A stretch of 64,000 nucleotides of DNA from CAWBAT01 sp046331665. GTDB lineage: Bacteria > Acidobacteriota > Terriglobia > Versatilivoradales > Versatilivoraceae. Of the stretch, positions 34,606-44,756 are shown piece after piece (the first letter of the stretch is position 1; each line of letters starts with the position of its first letter). The position numbers and the translations under genes are program-made. Where the stretch lies: NCBI GenBank assembly GCA_046331665.1, contig JAXLQK010000017.1, forward strand, positions 62,001-126,000. Direction: 5' to 3'. Below the pieces are notes generated by a model. The model did no database searches, was not told the DNA's origin, and saw only the letters and a program-made list of their open reading frames with translations.

Positions 34606-36548
34606 GTTCATCGACCCTTATGGCGAATCTCATTGCCTATTCCCTTCAAATTGCTCTCATGGTTGGGGCGGGAACATTTCTTGTTCTGCTCTTGAGAGTG
34701 CGCCATCCAGAAGCCCTCCTCAAGTACTGGCAATTGCTCCTGATGACGTGTCTGCTACTACCCGCGCTGGAACCGTGGCAAAAACCGATCGCGCAAAATG
34801 TTCTGGCGATCTCATCGAGTGGGTCCGGCCGAGTGGAGACCACTCTGGGGCCTCTTTCAGACGGGCGTGAACATTTGCTGACCAGCAAAGTCGTGGTTGG
34901 TGCCCTCGCTGTTGGGGCGGGATTCCGTTTTTTGTGGCTGGCCATCGGGTTCCTCCGACTCCGTCACTACCGACGCCAGGCGCATTTGCTGAGTCCGCTA
35001 CCGCTGACAGTGAAGGAAATGCAACAGAAAATGGGTGTCAACGCTCGCGTTTGTCTGCTGGAGGAACTTCACGGCCCGGTGACTTTTGGACTGCGGCGCC
35101 CTGTCTTGCTGCTCCCCGCCAGTTTTCTGAAGATGGACGCGCCACTGCAGAAGGCAGTTGTGTGTCACGAATTGTGGCATATCCGTCGAAATGATTGGAT
35201 TTTCAATTTGCTGGAAGAGATTGCCAGTACGCCTTTCTGGTTTCATCCCGCCATATGGTGGTTGCGCGACCGGATTCGGCTGAGCCGCGAACAAGTGGTA
35301 GACCAACTCGTGCTAAAGACCACTCAACAACGCAAGGCTTACCTCAATGCTCTGCTACAAACGGCGCTGACCCGGCGGCAACCGAGGTTTACGCCCGCAC
35401 CTCTGTTCCTAACCCAGCACCATCTGACTCAACGTGTCACTTTGATCTTAAAGGAGGTTTCCATGTCGAAGATTCGACTGACGGCTTCTCTTGCAGTTGC
35501 CTCGCTGGTGGTTTGTCTCGCTGGAGTAGCCAGCGTCAAAATGTTCCCTTTGGAATCAGCAGCCGCATCTGAAACCCGCTCCGCCGAGTCTCAGGCGGAT
35601 GACAACGCTTCGCAAGACACGCTCGTTGTCAGTTCTGAAGTTCTGGCCGGAAACCTGGTGCACAAAGTCCAACCCATCTATCCCTCGGACGCCAAACAGC
35701 AGGGTATGCAGGGGGAAGTTCTGCTTGAGGTGAGCATTAACGAATCGGGGGACGTCGAGAACATGCGTGTGACGAAAGGGCATCCCGTCCTCGTCCTCTC
35801 CGCACTGGCAGCGGTAAAACAATGGAAGTACAAACCGTACCTCTTGAATGGAGCGGCCGTGCCTGTCACATCGACGGTGGCCGTGAACTTTACTCTGGAC
35901 GATTCTCCGGCGGGGCCGGGAGAGCAGAAGCAAACGCCGCTGATCCGGCTCAACAGTGACAAAATGGCCACCAAGGTGATTTACCAGGTGGAGCCCATTT
36001 ATCCGCTGGAAGCAAAAGAAAAAGGGGTCGAGGGGGAAGTGGTATTTGAGGTCACGATCAATGAACAAGGAGAGGTTTCCGATGTTCAGGTGCGGAGCGG
36101 AAACGCCATGCTGATCTCAGCCGCCTACGATGCCGTACGGCAGTGGAGGTACACACCGGTGCTTCTCAATGGGGCCCCCATTCGGGCGAAGTCTACAGTG
36201 ACAGTCCGGTTTACGCTGGAGAAGGATAAGGCATCCAAGCATCCTGGTGGCTCTTTCGGCAACCTGAAAAGTCCAACGGACGTCACACCTGAAGAGCAGG
36301 CTCGAAGACGGGTATATGCTGATGAGATGTTTGCCACCCCCGAGAAGCGTGGCTCGCAAACCGATCGTGGTCGCGTCTACCTGGCCTGGGGCCCGCCCGA
36401 TCAGATTGACTCGCATCCAGCCGGGACGCCTCCGCTTGAGTATTGGCGCTATCGGAACCCTGCCGGAAAGCCAAACCAGGACCCCATCGATTTTGAGTTT
36501 GTCGGCGCCGATTACAAACTGCTTCGACGCACCGGTTCAGCGCAGTAA
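34602..36548 (+). CDS. BlaR1-type M56 membrane peptidase fused to two TonB C-terminal domains and a GWxTD-like tail
   Basis: The product is 648 aa. The N-terminal membrane domain has about four TM helices and a gluzincin site HELWHIRRNDW (H189, E190, H193), replacing the more common HELAH. Another TM segment (LTASLAVASLVVCLAGVASV) lies at about 292-310. Then come two TonB_C-type repeats: VQPIYPSDAKQQGMQGEV... VKQWKYKPYLLNG at about 350-440, and VEPIYPLEAKEKGVEGEV... VRQWRYTPVLLNG at about 465-545. The C-terminus (RRRVYADEMFATPEKRG, RGRVYLAWGPPDQIDSHP, EYWRYR) matches the GWxTD domain. The M56 part should sense an envelope signal and trigger cleavage of the BlaI repressor encoded upstream. The TonB and GWxTD parts are presumably periplasmic. 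Confidence 0.88.
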   Translation: MSSSTLMANLIAYSLQIALMVGAGTFLVLLLRVRHPEALLKYWQLLLMTCLLLPALEPWQKPIAQNVLAISSSGSGRVETTLGPLSDGREHLLTSKVVVGALAVGAGFRFLWLAIGFLRLRHYRRQAHLLSPLPLTVKEMQQKMGVNARVCLLEELHGPVTFGLRRPVLLLPASFLKMDAPLQKAVVCHELWHIRRNDWIFNLLEEIASTPFWFHPAIWWLRDRIRLSREQVVDQLVLKTTQQRKAYLNALLQTALTRRQPRFTPAPLFLTQHHLTQRVTLILKEVSMSKIRLTASLAVASLVVCLAGVASVKMFPLESAAASETRSAESQADDNASQDTLVVSSEVLAGNLVHKVQPIYPSDAKQQGMQGEVLLEVSINESGDVENMRVTKGHPVLVLSALAAVKQWKYKPYLLNGAAVPVTSTVAVNFTLDDSPAGPGEQKQTPLIRLNSDKMATKVIYQVEPIYPLEAKEKGVEGEVVFEVTINEQGEVSDVQVRSGNAMLISAAYDAVRQWRYTPVLLNGAPIRAKSTVTVRFTLEKDKASKHPGGSFGNLKSPTDVTPEEQARRRVYADEMFATPEKRGSQTDRGRVYLAWGPPDQIDSHPAGTPPLEYWRYRNPAGKPNQDPIDFEFVGADYKLLRRTGSAQ

Positions 36549-36765
36549 CCTGCGAGATTCCCCCATTGAAAGCAGGGAAGTAGGGTGAACGTGAATGGCT
36601 CTGGCCGGACTACACTGATTCGCTGACGATCAGCATCGCGCTGCGACGATTTCGTCAACGACTGAAGGGGGATCAAGAACTGGCTGGGTTGCGACCTGAG
36701 GAACACCCAAGAATGAAGAATGCGAAGATCTTCCCCTTTTCTTTCTCCGGGTACAGTTTGGAGGA

Positions 36766-37959
36766 TTAATTTCCGTTGAACGTTCTCGTGCCCCTCCCGA
36801 AACGTTCGCAATATTCCGCCACTTTTTTGCGATAGTAGATAAAGTCCTGCCAGGAGACTTCCGGAGTGACGTGGTGATCCAGAGTGGGAATATAGCCGCC
36901 GCGTTGCAGCAGGAACGGCATGCGCTTTTCCAGCTCCTTATCGATAGCCGCCGGACCAAGGTCGATCTCGCGCTTGTCAATGCCACCGAGCACCGCCAGG
37001 TCCGGGTACTGCTTACCAATCTCTTCAATATTCATGCCGGCTTGGACTTCAAAGGGGTATACCCCGGTAATGCCGCCTTCGATCCAAAGCGGGATCAGCT
37101 TACGCATATCGCCGTCGCTATCCACCAGGTAATGGCGAATGCCCATCCCCCGACCGGCGTCGGTCAAACGCTTGTAACAGGGTAGCAGGAAATTCTGAAA
37201 CATTTTGGGTGAGATGAGCGGCCCGGAACGGTAGCACATATCCTCCCAGAAGGTGACGCTATCCACGTCGAACTGGGCTACCTGTTCTTCCCACAGGCTG
37301 ATCCATAGGTCCGTCAGGGTGCCCAGGATGTCGTGGATCATCTGGGGGTCGTCATAAAACGCCACCAGCAGGTAATCCACCCCCAACAAGTCGCGCAGGT
37401 GGCCAAACAGGCCTTCGGGGAAACCAAGCAGCGAGACAGGAAAGGCGCGAGCGCCGTCGCGCAGCGGGGCAGTAACCATGTCCCAATCTGGGGGGATGCG
37501 GGCTGCAAAAGCAGGCTCCAGATCTGCTTTCATGGCCTCCCAGTCCCGTCTGTTCTTTATCGGGTAGGAAAGGAACATGGGCATGGACATGGAGTCTTTC
37601 AGGATCTTCTTGGTAACGCCATCGGTGTCGCGGATGATCCGGGAGTGTTCATCTTCTTCGAGGACTTTTCTTTCTACCTCGAGAGGAATGCGGCCCCACA
37701 CGGGTGGATGGAAAAAGCCTTCGTCTAGATCCAGCTCGCGTTTGGCATCGCCTTCGCGTGGCATAGGCGGGCGCCAGTCACCGGCTCCACCGTTGAGCGG
37801 CTCGGATACGGCCATGCCGGCAGGATAACCAACCTTGCATTCCAGGCCCTCGGAATACCAGCGGTCAAGTGTCTCAGGCCAGTAGGCCCATTCCCAGTAC
37901 GGGGGGTGGTCACAAGGCTCAAAGTTAAGGGTAGCGAGCAGGCGTTGGCGAGTGTTCAT
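36766..37959 (-). CDS. UroD-family (COG0407-type) protein, probable methyltransferase-like, zinc motif absent
   Basis: This ~397-aa protein has the uroporphyrinogen decarboxylase-like TIM barrel. It begins MNTRQRLLATLNFEPCDHPPYWEW, the usual start of the corrinoid-methyltransferase-related branch. Conserved parts include SLLGFPEGLFGHLRDLLGVD, DSVTFWEDMCYRSGPLISP and HYLVDSDGDMRKLIPLWIEGG. The HxC zinc motif of MtaA-type methyltransferases is not present; HYLVDSDGD occupies that position. The function may therefore be methyl transfer by another mechanism or something else. The start at 37959 has GAAGGG upstream, and the ~70 residues before it in frame look non-coding. It stands alone with no corrinoid gene next to it. 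Confidence 0.78.
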   Translation of the reverse strand: MNTRQRLLATLNFEPCDHPPYWEWAYWPETLDRWYSEGLECKVGYPAGMAVSEPLNGGAGDWRPPMPREGDAKRELDLDEGFFHPPVWGRIPLEVERKVLEEDEHSRIIRDTDGVTKKILKDSMSMPMFLSYPIKNRRDWEAMKADLEPAFAARIPPDWDMVTAPLRDGARAFPVSLLGFPEGLFGHLRDLLGVDYLLVAFYDDPQMIHDILGTLTDLWISLWEEQVAQFDVDSVTFWEDMCYRSGPLISPKMFQNFLLPCYKRLTDAGRGMGIRHYLVDSDGDMRKLIPLWIEGGITGVYPFEVQAGMNIEEIGKQYPDLAVLGGIDKREIDLGPAAIDKELEKRMPFLLQRGGYIPTLDHHVTPEVSWQDFIYYRKKVAEYCERFGRGTRTFNGN

Positions 37960-38192
37960 TGACGCGCCCTTCGATGCGCCGGCCATAATACCCTCGATGA
38001 AATGCTTGAAGCCGGGAACTTGATGCCGCCCCTGGCGAAGACGGCCATAACTTTCGTTCTCAATCTCTGAAAAGGCTCGATAACAGATTTGGCAACGAAC
38101 CTTTCTCCATCTGCTGCCTCGATCGGGTGTTCGCGAACAGGGGAAACCGTCGGTGGGGAGAAGCAGAGCCATGCTCGAAGCGGCTGCATCGG

Positions 38193-38612
38193 CTATTTTG
38201 ATTTCTGTCCCTTGACCGTTTCAGTCTTGTGCGCGCCTTTGGTGACATGCACAAGGAATCCATCTCCGCCGGGGAACCACACTTCAGCCAGCAGATAGTC
38301 CGTCACATAATCGGTATACGACGGCGCAAAGTTCCCAACGACATCGAATACAAGCTGGGGATCTTTGAGAGGCGGATTTGGCTGAGGCAGTCTCTTGGTG
38401 AAGGAAATCTGAAATTCCTTGCCGGTCGCTTCCTGCCGCAGAGTGAGATGAGTATCGTCTTTAGGTGAGACCGTGTATTCGCCTGCGCGGTACTTTGTCC
38501 CGTCGGCTGCGAACTCATGGGTGATCTTGAAGGTGCCCTGACCGAAAGCCTGCGATGCTCCTGCACCGAGAGCCAAGACTATTGCTGCCACCACCGAAAC
38601 CGCAATTCGCAT
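38193..38612 (-). CDS. Small secreted protein of unknown function
   Basis: The product is 139 aa with a signal peptide (MRIAVSVVAAIVLALGAGASQAFG) and a beta-rich mature part (FAADGTKYRAGEYTVSPKDD, TGKEFQISFTKRLPQ, YLLAEVWFPGGDGFLVHV). The layout resembles the small exported proteins that are frequent in Acidobacteriota, such as the one at 22165. There is no known activity. Confidence 0.75.
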   Translation of the reverse strand: MRIAVSVVAAIVLALGAGASQAFGQGTFKITHEFAADGTKYRAGEYTVSPKDDTHLTLRQEATGKEFQISFTKRLPQPNPPLKDPQLVFDVVGNFAPSYTDYVTDYLLAEVWFPGGDGFLVHVTKGAHKTETVKGQKSK

Positions 38613-38714
38613 TGTCTGATTTCTCCTTTTCCCAGTTTAAGAACCGGCTCCACCGGCGCTCATGCTAGCCGCGGTTGATTGGGCGGTGTCTGGGATTACT
38701 CACATTTCAATCTA

Positions 38715-40079
38715 TTAGGCATAGGACCCCTGCGTCGTGTTGCCCAGCGACGCCTGTGTGGAAGGGACGCCGTTCTTCAGAGCATCTTCCATGGCTCCGA
38801 TGAAGGTGTCGATTTCCTCAGGCATCGTGTAGATGTTTGGCGAAACGCGGAGACACTGATAATCAAATACCTGGTTCGGAGGTGCTCCTCCTGAGAGCCC
38901 GACCACAACGATACGGTACTTGTCCAACAGGAATTTTGAGAGATCTCCTGCAGGGATCCCCTCGATGTTGACTGCGGCGACTGCCCAGGCTTGAGCCGGT
39001 TCGCTGAGATCCGTCAATATTTGGATGCGCGGGTTTGACTTGAGGGCGTTCGCCCAGCGCAAAGTCAGATAGCGCAACCGGGCGGCCTTGCGAGTTCCAC
39101 CGATGGCCTGATGATAGGCCAGGGCTTCTCCGAGTGCGGCCCGGATGCCCCAGGGATGCGTCCCAATCGATTCGAACTTGCGGATGTCATTATCCTGCTG
39201 TTCGGGGGCTGCCTGCAGAGGCCAGAATCTCGGGATCATTTCCTTTCGAACATACAGCGCGCCGTTGCCGATCGGCGCCAGGAGCCATTTGTGCAGGCTC
39301 ACCCCATAAGCGTCGCATTCGAGTTCCCTCAACTTGAACGGAAAATGTCCGAGAGCGTGGGCGCCGTCGACGATGGTCACGATGCCTTTCGAACGGGCAA
39401 GGCGGGAGAGCCGTGCCACGGGAAACATCTGAGCCGTCAAGTTGGTAATATGGCAGAAATGAAATACCTTTGTTTTTGGCGTAATGGCCTGTTCGAACAG
39501 GTTGTAGAGAACATCGCCCGTAGTTGGGACAGGGAATTGCAGGCGCGTGACTTTGATGCCTTCGCGTCGCATCCGTTGATCCCAGGTGGTCAGCATTCGG
39601 GGGTAATCCTGTTCGGTGGTGATCACTTCATCCCCGGCTTTCAGGTCAATCCCGTTCTGAACGATCTGCAGCGATTCGCTGGCGCCGCGTGTCAGCGCCA
39701 TCTCTTCCGGATCGCAGCCGAACTCCGCGGCCATGCGCACCCGGATGGTCTGGATGCGATCCGCAATGGGAAATTGAAAGAAGATGGGTGCCTGGTTGAT
39801 CATTTCCAGGTAGCGAAACTCTGACTCGAGGGCCATCCGCGATGTAGGACAGGTAAAACCGTTATTCAGGTTAATGATGGTGCGGTCCAGCTTGAAGTCC
39901 ATCTGGATCTGGCGCCAGTAGAATTCGTCTTTGGCGACCTCATCAGGGGATTTGTCAGCGACCGATTGAGACGCCTCCAGGATGCGGGCGAGGGCCAATT
40001 CTCTGGCCGCATAGGCCACTGTTCCCGCGGCCCCGGCCTTACGCAGAAATGACCTTCGGCTCCAATTTGTAGAACTCAT
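38715..40079 (-). CDS. Tat-exported class V aminotransferase (isopenicillin-N epimerase-like)
   Basis: The product is about 454 aa and starts with a twin-arginine leader (NWSRRSFLRKAGAAG). It is a fold-type I PLP enzyme of class V. Landmarks are INLNNGFTCPTSRMAL, TRGASESLQIV, TIVDGAHALGHFPF (PLP-binding Asp-x-Ala-His) and the Schiff-base Lys K264 (GVSLHKWLLAP). The family includes isopenicillin-N epimerase-like and cysteine-desulfurase-like enzymes, so the substrate is open. The ATG at 40079 has AGGAGG upstream. It is the second PLP enzyme in this window with a Tat leader. Confidence 0.87.
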   Translation of the reverse strand: MSSTNWSRRSFLRKAGAAGTVAYAARELALARILEASQSVADKSPDEVAKDEFYWRQIQMDFKLDRTIINLNNGFTCPTSRMALESEFRYLEMINQAPIFFQFPIADRIQTIRVRMAAEFGCDPEEMALTRGASESLQIVQNGIDLKAGDEVITTEQDYPRMLTTWDQRMRREGIKVTRLQFPVPTTGDVLYNLFEQAITPKTKVFHFCHITNLTAQMFPVARLSRLARSKGIVTIVDGAHALGHFPFKLRELECDAYGVSLHKWLLAPIGNGALYVRKEMIPRFWPLQAAPEQQDNDIRKFESIGTHPWGIRAALGEALAYHQAIGGTRKAARLRYLTLRWANALKSNPRIQILTDLSEPAQAWAVAAVNIEGIPAGDLSKFLLDKYRIVVVGLSGGAPPNQVFDYQCLRVSPNIYTMPEEIDTFIGAMEDALKNGVPSTQASLGNTTQGSYA

Positions 40080-40350
40080 CAAAAGCCTCCTCACCAGGGT
40101 TTACAATTCGGCATTTTCGACCAAGGAAGTGTACCGTAACTGCCTGACCAGAAACACAATTTTGTTGTCTCGCGCTCACCAACTCGGCCAATCTTCGATG
40201 TCGTCTCTTTGGAAACAACCGCACGTGAGGCTATAGTACCTATCGCGCAGATATCTAGTGCCAGCCCTTATGAGGTACATGACGCCACGATCAGAGGTTT
40301 TGAGACTGGTAAGCCGTCAGAGCTTGAAGCCAACTACGCCCGCAGTTGGG

Positions 40351-43300
40351 TCAGTACCCTTTAAATGTTTCTACCTCCTGATCCTTGGCATATAAACGAG
40401 CGAAGGCATCGCTACACATCGAATATAAAACGGTGACCTTCTTGTCTGGATGATAGATGAAGATGACAGGGCGGAAGGTCTTTATGGGTTGATTGTTCCA
40501 TGCCACAGGGGGTAGCCTGAGCTTAAGCGCTTCCGTCATGGCCGCTGCTTTCCAAGGGTCTTCGCCGCCCAGCGCAGTTACATCAAGAACTTTGCCATTG
40601 GCGTCTACGAGGCAAAGGATGAGTTGGCGTTGTTCCACGGTTGTGAGCGCTGAGGAAGGCCAGGAAAAATGCTCTTCCTTGCCAATCTCCTGCCAATATT
40701 CCGGTTCAAAGACCTGACCAGGAGAGTTGGGATTTTTTCGCCCAGCGTTGGAAGGAGGCTTGAACTCCGGCGGGAGCTCCAGCGGGTAGTCTGGATCAAT
40801 CTGGGAGACAAAGCGGTGGGCCTCTTCTGCTTTTTGCGGGTTGTTTATTTTTGAATAGAGTCTGATCAAATGACCGTAGACCTCCGGATTCCACAGTAAC
40901 ACCGCCGCAGCCTCAAGGTACGTTCCCGCTTTTGTGTAGTCACCCTTACGAAAGTAAACCCATCCAAGAGTGTCGAGAAAGCTGCTGAGAGATCCTTGCG
41001 CCGACACGGCTGGTTTCCACCCCTTCATCGTCGATTGCATGAGCATGAAAGACTCCGCATTGTGTACGGCGGATTCCGCATAGCGCTGGGCCTCATCCAG
41101 GTTGCCTCCGCACTCAGCCAGCATATAGGCAGCCGCATTAAAGAGGCTTGGCCCCGAATTTCCTTCGATGGCAGTTTCAAGATAACTTTTCCATTGGTCG
41201 TGATCGCCTAGACACAAATACGTCTCCCCTATAAATAACTTCAAGAAGGTATTGTTGGGCGTTAGTGCCGAGGCTTTCTCAAACTCTGTCCTTGCCTGAT
41301 CCCATTTCTTTGACTTTGCGAAGGCATCGGCGAGACTCTCATGAGAGCGTGTGTCGGCCGGATTGATTTCCAGTTGTTTCTGAAAAAATGGAATCGCCTT
41401 ATCGTACATTCCTTTTCGAACGTAAAGTCTCCCCAAGTTGGTGTAGGAATACGCATCTTTCGGTTCAACGGATATTTGCTTTTCGTACGCCAATCTGGCT
41501 TCTTCCAAATCGCCAAAACGGGAGAGCATTTGGCCCAGATTATTCCAGGCATAGGCTCCCTTGGGGTTTTTCTCGGTTGATTTTCTATAAAACTTGCTGG
41601 CGATGAAATACTTGCCCTTGGTTTGCAAATCATAGCCGGCGCGGTTGAGCTCGTCGGCAGATAGACGATTCGCAATTTCGATGTAATCGACCGGCGTGGT
41701 GCGCTCAAAGGAAATTTCTTGATCAAGCTCTTTTCGAATGTGGTTGGAAAACGATTCAAGGTTTTCTTTTTGCTCCATGGGAATGTTGAATTGATTGAGG
41801 TGCAGTTTCCTTCGGTACACCAGCGTTCCATTGACCACCTGGTAACTAGACTCAAACGCCCCAAATTCACGGACCTCTTTAGATCCCGTTGGGGGAAAAA
41901 TCCGGTAGTTGGGGGCGGTCTTGATTTCAACGCTTTCTTCTAAGGTCATCGGCCCTCCGAGTCGGATTTCCTTTTCCTTGGATTTGGCGTCCTTTGCGGG
42001 AAGACTCCAAGGAAGAGCCCTAGCCAACATGGAAGGGAGTTCGATACTGTTGACACGCTTTAGAGGATCTATGAGCTTGGTTAACGCCATTGATATTTCG
42101 GATTGAAAAGGAGAATTGAAATCCATGGGGTCCGAACGGTGAATCAGTTCCTCTTTGGATTTATCCGACCTGGAAATTAAATCCCCGTAAAAAATATTGT
42201 CTTTATTCTTCTTGTCTGAATCAAAATAGTAATTGCGAGCGTCCCTTTCAAACCAGCCTTGTCTCAAGTTGGTGATTTTGAGATTCCACTCTCCCCTGTC
42301 GTTAATCTCTCCCGACGCGGTCAGCGAACGTCGATCTTCCACTTCAGAAGAAGTGGGGATGGTTATCGGTTTGAAACTTCCCGGGATGAGTGCGAGAGAA
42401 CTCTTGCCTCGCAATTCAGGGGCGATGGCTCCGAAAACACCAAACGGGGCAGTCGTATCCAGCCAAACCAATTTGCCATCCAGGGGAACAATGGAGACAA
42501 CATGATTGAAACGATCGGGCGAGGGGACGTCCAGCGGCACATTGTCCAGCGTGCACACCAGGGCGGTGTAGCAAGGGATGCCTATTGAAGAAAGCAAGGC
42601 GCCAAAGACGGCATGTTTATCTTTGCAGTCCCCAAACTGTTTTTTCCAAACCTCGGAAGCCGGGTGAGGTTGTATTCCCCCAATTCCCATTGAAATGCCC
42701 AGATAATGGATCGATTGAGAGACCAGGTGATACAGAGCCTCCACCTTTTCCCTGTCGGTCTGTTTCCCCTCCGCCAATTTTCGGGCTACTTCTTGTAGTT
42801 CTGGAGTAGATGTCATCCGGTCTTCAAAAAGAGCCTCAATCCATTTGCCTAAAGTCTCCCAATCTTGAAATGTACTGACGGTAAAGAGGGGCTCTGGGAA
42901 TTCCATGGCAAGGAGCGACTTTACAAAATTCTCTGCGGACTCCGGTTTCGGATTTGACCACTCCCAGACATGGGTGGTCGTTCCATCTTGCTCACTCACC
43001 GAAGCCGAGTGCTTAATCTTCTCATCCATCGCCAAAGAGGTTTTCCGTTGCGAAGGGACCGTGAGGAAAACCCTGCCTTCGAGGACTGGAACCATGCGAT
43101 CCAAGAAATGAGTTTGCCAAAAGTCTCCTGGCTTCAGCGGCTTATTTGTCTTGATTGCGTATTCGAGTTCCAATGAGTCCCCGATTTGCAATCCGGCCGC
43201 CGGAATCATTTTGATTTTTTCATCTGAAAAGACTGAACTGAGAGGGCCAACAGGTGCGGGGATTTCCAAAGCAGAATCCAATGAGGCGTCTATTGTTTGC

Positions 43301-43638
43301 CCTGTGGATTTAATGGTTCGAACTCTATGAATTTCTGCGGCCTGGTTTTCTGCCATGTATGGCACGATGACTTTTTGATGAGAGGCTAATCCCTCGTTTG
43401 AATTGATCTTGATAACCGCTCTCCGGGTCTCCGTGCCGATTCCGGAGTTGTCAAAGCGGTAATCCACTTCGAGCTTTTCAAAGATCGCCGGCGGCGTAGC
43501 CTCTGCAGCTTTTGAAGTGGACACTGCTTGGGGCGCGGATGGACTGTCAGAAGACCCCTTTTTGTTTTTCTCCTGTGCACTAGCACTCACTAAAAAGCAA
43601 AGAAGGGGGATGGAGAAAACCATTCTTGAATGGAGCAT
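40351..43638 (-). CDS. DUF3857/transglutaminase-like protein with TPR repeats
   Basis: The product is 1,095 aa with a signal peptide. A DUF3857 domain (about residues 40-230) is followed by a transglutaminase-like domain (about 270-410). The catalytic triad is visible as C in QFGDCKDKHAVF, H in RFNHVVSIV and D in WLDTTAP. A linker and beta-rich domain to about 650 precede TPR repeats (AYAWNNLGQMLSRFGDLEEARLAYEK, YTNLGRLYVRKGMYDKAIPFF and others) to about 980, and then a TonB-like C-terminal region. DUF3857-transglutaminase proteins are exported and found mostly in Bacteroidetes/Acidobacteriota; substrates are unknown. GAGGAA precedes the ATG at 43638. No operon partner is adjacent. Confidence 0.88.
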   Translation of the reverse strand: MLHSRMVFSIPLLCFLVSASAQEKNKKGSSDSPSAPQAVSTSKAAEATPPAIFEKLEVDYRFDNSGIGTETRRAVIKINSNEGLASHQKVIVPYMAENQAAEIHRVRTIKSTGQTIDASLDSALEIPAPVGPLSSVFSDEKIKMIPAAGLQIGDSLELEYAIKTNKPLKPGDFWQTHFLDRMVPVLEGRVFLTVPSQRKTSLAMDEKIKHSASVSEQDGTTTHVWEWSNPKPESAENFVKSLLAMEFPEPLFTVSTFQDWETLGKWIEALFEDRMTSTPELQEVARKLAEGKQTDREKVEALYHLVSQSIHYLGISMGIGGIQPHPASEVWKKQFGDCKDKHAVFGALLSSIGIPCYTALVCTLDNVPLDVPSPDRFNHVVSIVPLDGKLVWLDTTAPFGVFGAIAPELRGKSSLALIPGSFKPITIPTSSEVEDRRSLTASGEINDRGEWNLKITNLRQGWFERDARNYYFDSDKKNKDNIFYGDLISRSDKSKEELIHRSDPMDFNSPFQSEISMALTKLIDPLKRVNSIELPSMLARALPWSLPAKDAKSKEKEIRLGGPMTLEESVEIKTAPNYRIFPPTGSKEVREFGAFESSYQVVNGTLVYRRKLHLNQFNIPMEQKENLESFSNHIRKELDQEISFERTTPVDYIEIANRLSADELNRAGYDLQTKGKYFIASKFYRKSTEKNPKGAYAWNNLGQMLSRFGDLEEARLAYEKQISVEPKDAYSYTNLGRLYVRKGMYDKAIPFFQKQLEINPADTRSHESLADAFAKSKKWDQARTEFEKASALTPNNTFLKLFIGETYLCLGDHDQWKSYLETAIEGNSGPSLFNAAAYMLAECGGNLDEAQRYAESAVHNAESFMLMQSTMKGWKPAVSAQGSLSSFLDTLGWVYFRKGDYTKAGTYLEAAAVLLWNPEVYGHLIRLYSKINNPQKAEEAHRFVSQIDPDYPLELPPEFKPPSNAGRKNPNSPGQVFEPEYWQEIGKEEHFSWPSSALTTVEQRQLILCLVDANGKVLDVTALGGEDPWKAAAMTEALKLRLPPVAWNNQPIKTFRPVIFIYHPDKKVTVLYSMCSDAFARLYAKDQEVETFKGY

Positions 43639-44084
43639 AAGAGTTCCTCAACAAGGTTAGTTCGACTACAGGCGACCAAAGCTGGCGGATTTGACGACAA
43701 TCTAGATCGTTATTTCAAGAGAGATTAAGGAATCGTGCCAATGGAAGCAACGTGTTTTTGGCGATTTCGCACGCGTTGGAACGGGGATTAGCACTGGAAA
43801 AGAAACTAGATGAGTCCTTGTTTGATTGAATATCGGTGAGATAGTAAGAAAGTGGATCCCAAAACCATGACCAACCAAGCCCCCTTCTTTCTTATCATAC
43901 CTCAAGACGGCGCTTGTTAAGAGCTATAAGAGTCAGCAAGTTACGACTCTTTAGAGCAGGAGTTAAAGTATAACGAAAATAGCCCGAATAGACAGTAAGA
44001 GTGCGTTGGACCGACTACCCAATATTCCCGTTCGTAATTTACTGAACCACCGGTCGGATCTGTCTAATCGGGGGGTAAAACTAT
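43639..44084. other. Intergenic between divergent genes
   Basis: About 446 bp lie upstream of both the DUF3857 protein and the YXWGXW protein, and presumably hold both promoters. A GGGGGGT lies 9 nt before the latter's ATG. No gene, repeat or RNA is supported. Confidence 0.4.
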
Positions 44085-44480
44085 ATGAAGAGATTCATTT
44101 TGACTGCGTTGATGATGACGATGTTGTTAGCCAGTACATCAGTATTTGCCACTGAGATTTCTATTGGAGTCACCATTGGCTCGCCGCCACCGCCTCCCCC
44201 TCCCAATGTGGTCTATGCTCACCCTCCTTGTCCAGGGCCCGAGTTCGTCTGGATCCCCGGGTATTGGTATCCAGTGGGAAAGCATCACAAGTACAAATGG
44301 CATGAGGGTTATTGGACTCGACCACCTTACATGAGGGCTGCATGGGTCCCGCCTCGTTACGATGGAGGGCGATACTATATGGGCTACTGGCGAGGTAATC
44401 ACGGCGAAGTCGAGCATAACCATCACTGGGACAAGGACCACGACCGGGACTACCACTCCCATGGTAATCATCAGGATTAG
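44085..44480 (+). CDS. YXWGXW repeat-containing secreted protein, His-rich C-terminus
   Basis: The product is 131 aa. It has a signal peptide (MKRFILTALMMTMLLASTSVFA), a Pro run (GSPPPPPPP) and two copies of a W.PG.W-type repeat (FVWIPGYWYPVGKHHKYKWHEGYWTR, AAWVPPRYDGGRYYMGYWRG, PF12779 type). The tail is very rich in His and Asp (HNHHWDKDHDRDYHSHGNH). The family is envelope-associated and of unknown function. The tail could bind divalent metals, which is an inference from composition only. Confidence 0.8.
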   Translation: MKRFILTALMMTMLLASTSVFATEISIGVTIGSPPPPPPPNVVYAHPPCPGPEFVWIPGYWYPVGKHHKYKWHEGYWTRPPYMRAAWVPPRYDGGRYYMGYWRGNHGEVEHNHHWDKDHDRDYHSHGNHQD

Positions 44481-44756
44481 AACTGTCATTTGCAGGAGAT
44501 CGGTGTTTCTTCGCGCCTGGGTTTTAACGCCTCAAATTTCGGTGAAACAGTATACAGGGGAGTAGAGCCATGCGCTGTGAGCAAGGCTGTACTCCCCATC
44601 TGAACGAGAAGGGAATCGCAATCGCAGGCTGGCGCAGCCATGGTAAATGCCGATGTCTGCGGCGCCCGGCGAGAAGGCGATTCTTTGCTCAAAAAAGGTC
44701 TCACCTGCGTCGTGGGTCGTGTCCTTCTTAGGTCAACAGGACGGAATCAGTGGCGA

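Noticed and set aside
36766..37959. Haem-pathway uroporphyrinogen decarboxylase (hemE)
   Set aside because: The N-terminal region and motifs belong to the methyltransferase-like branch, and no haem biosynthesis gene is adjacent.
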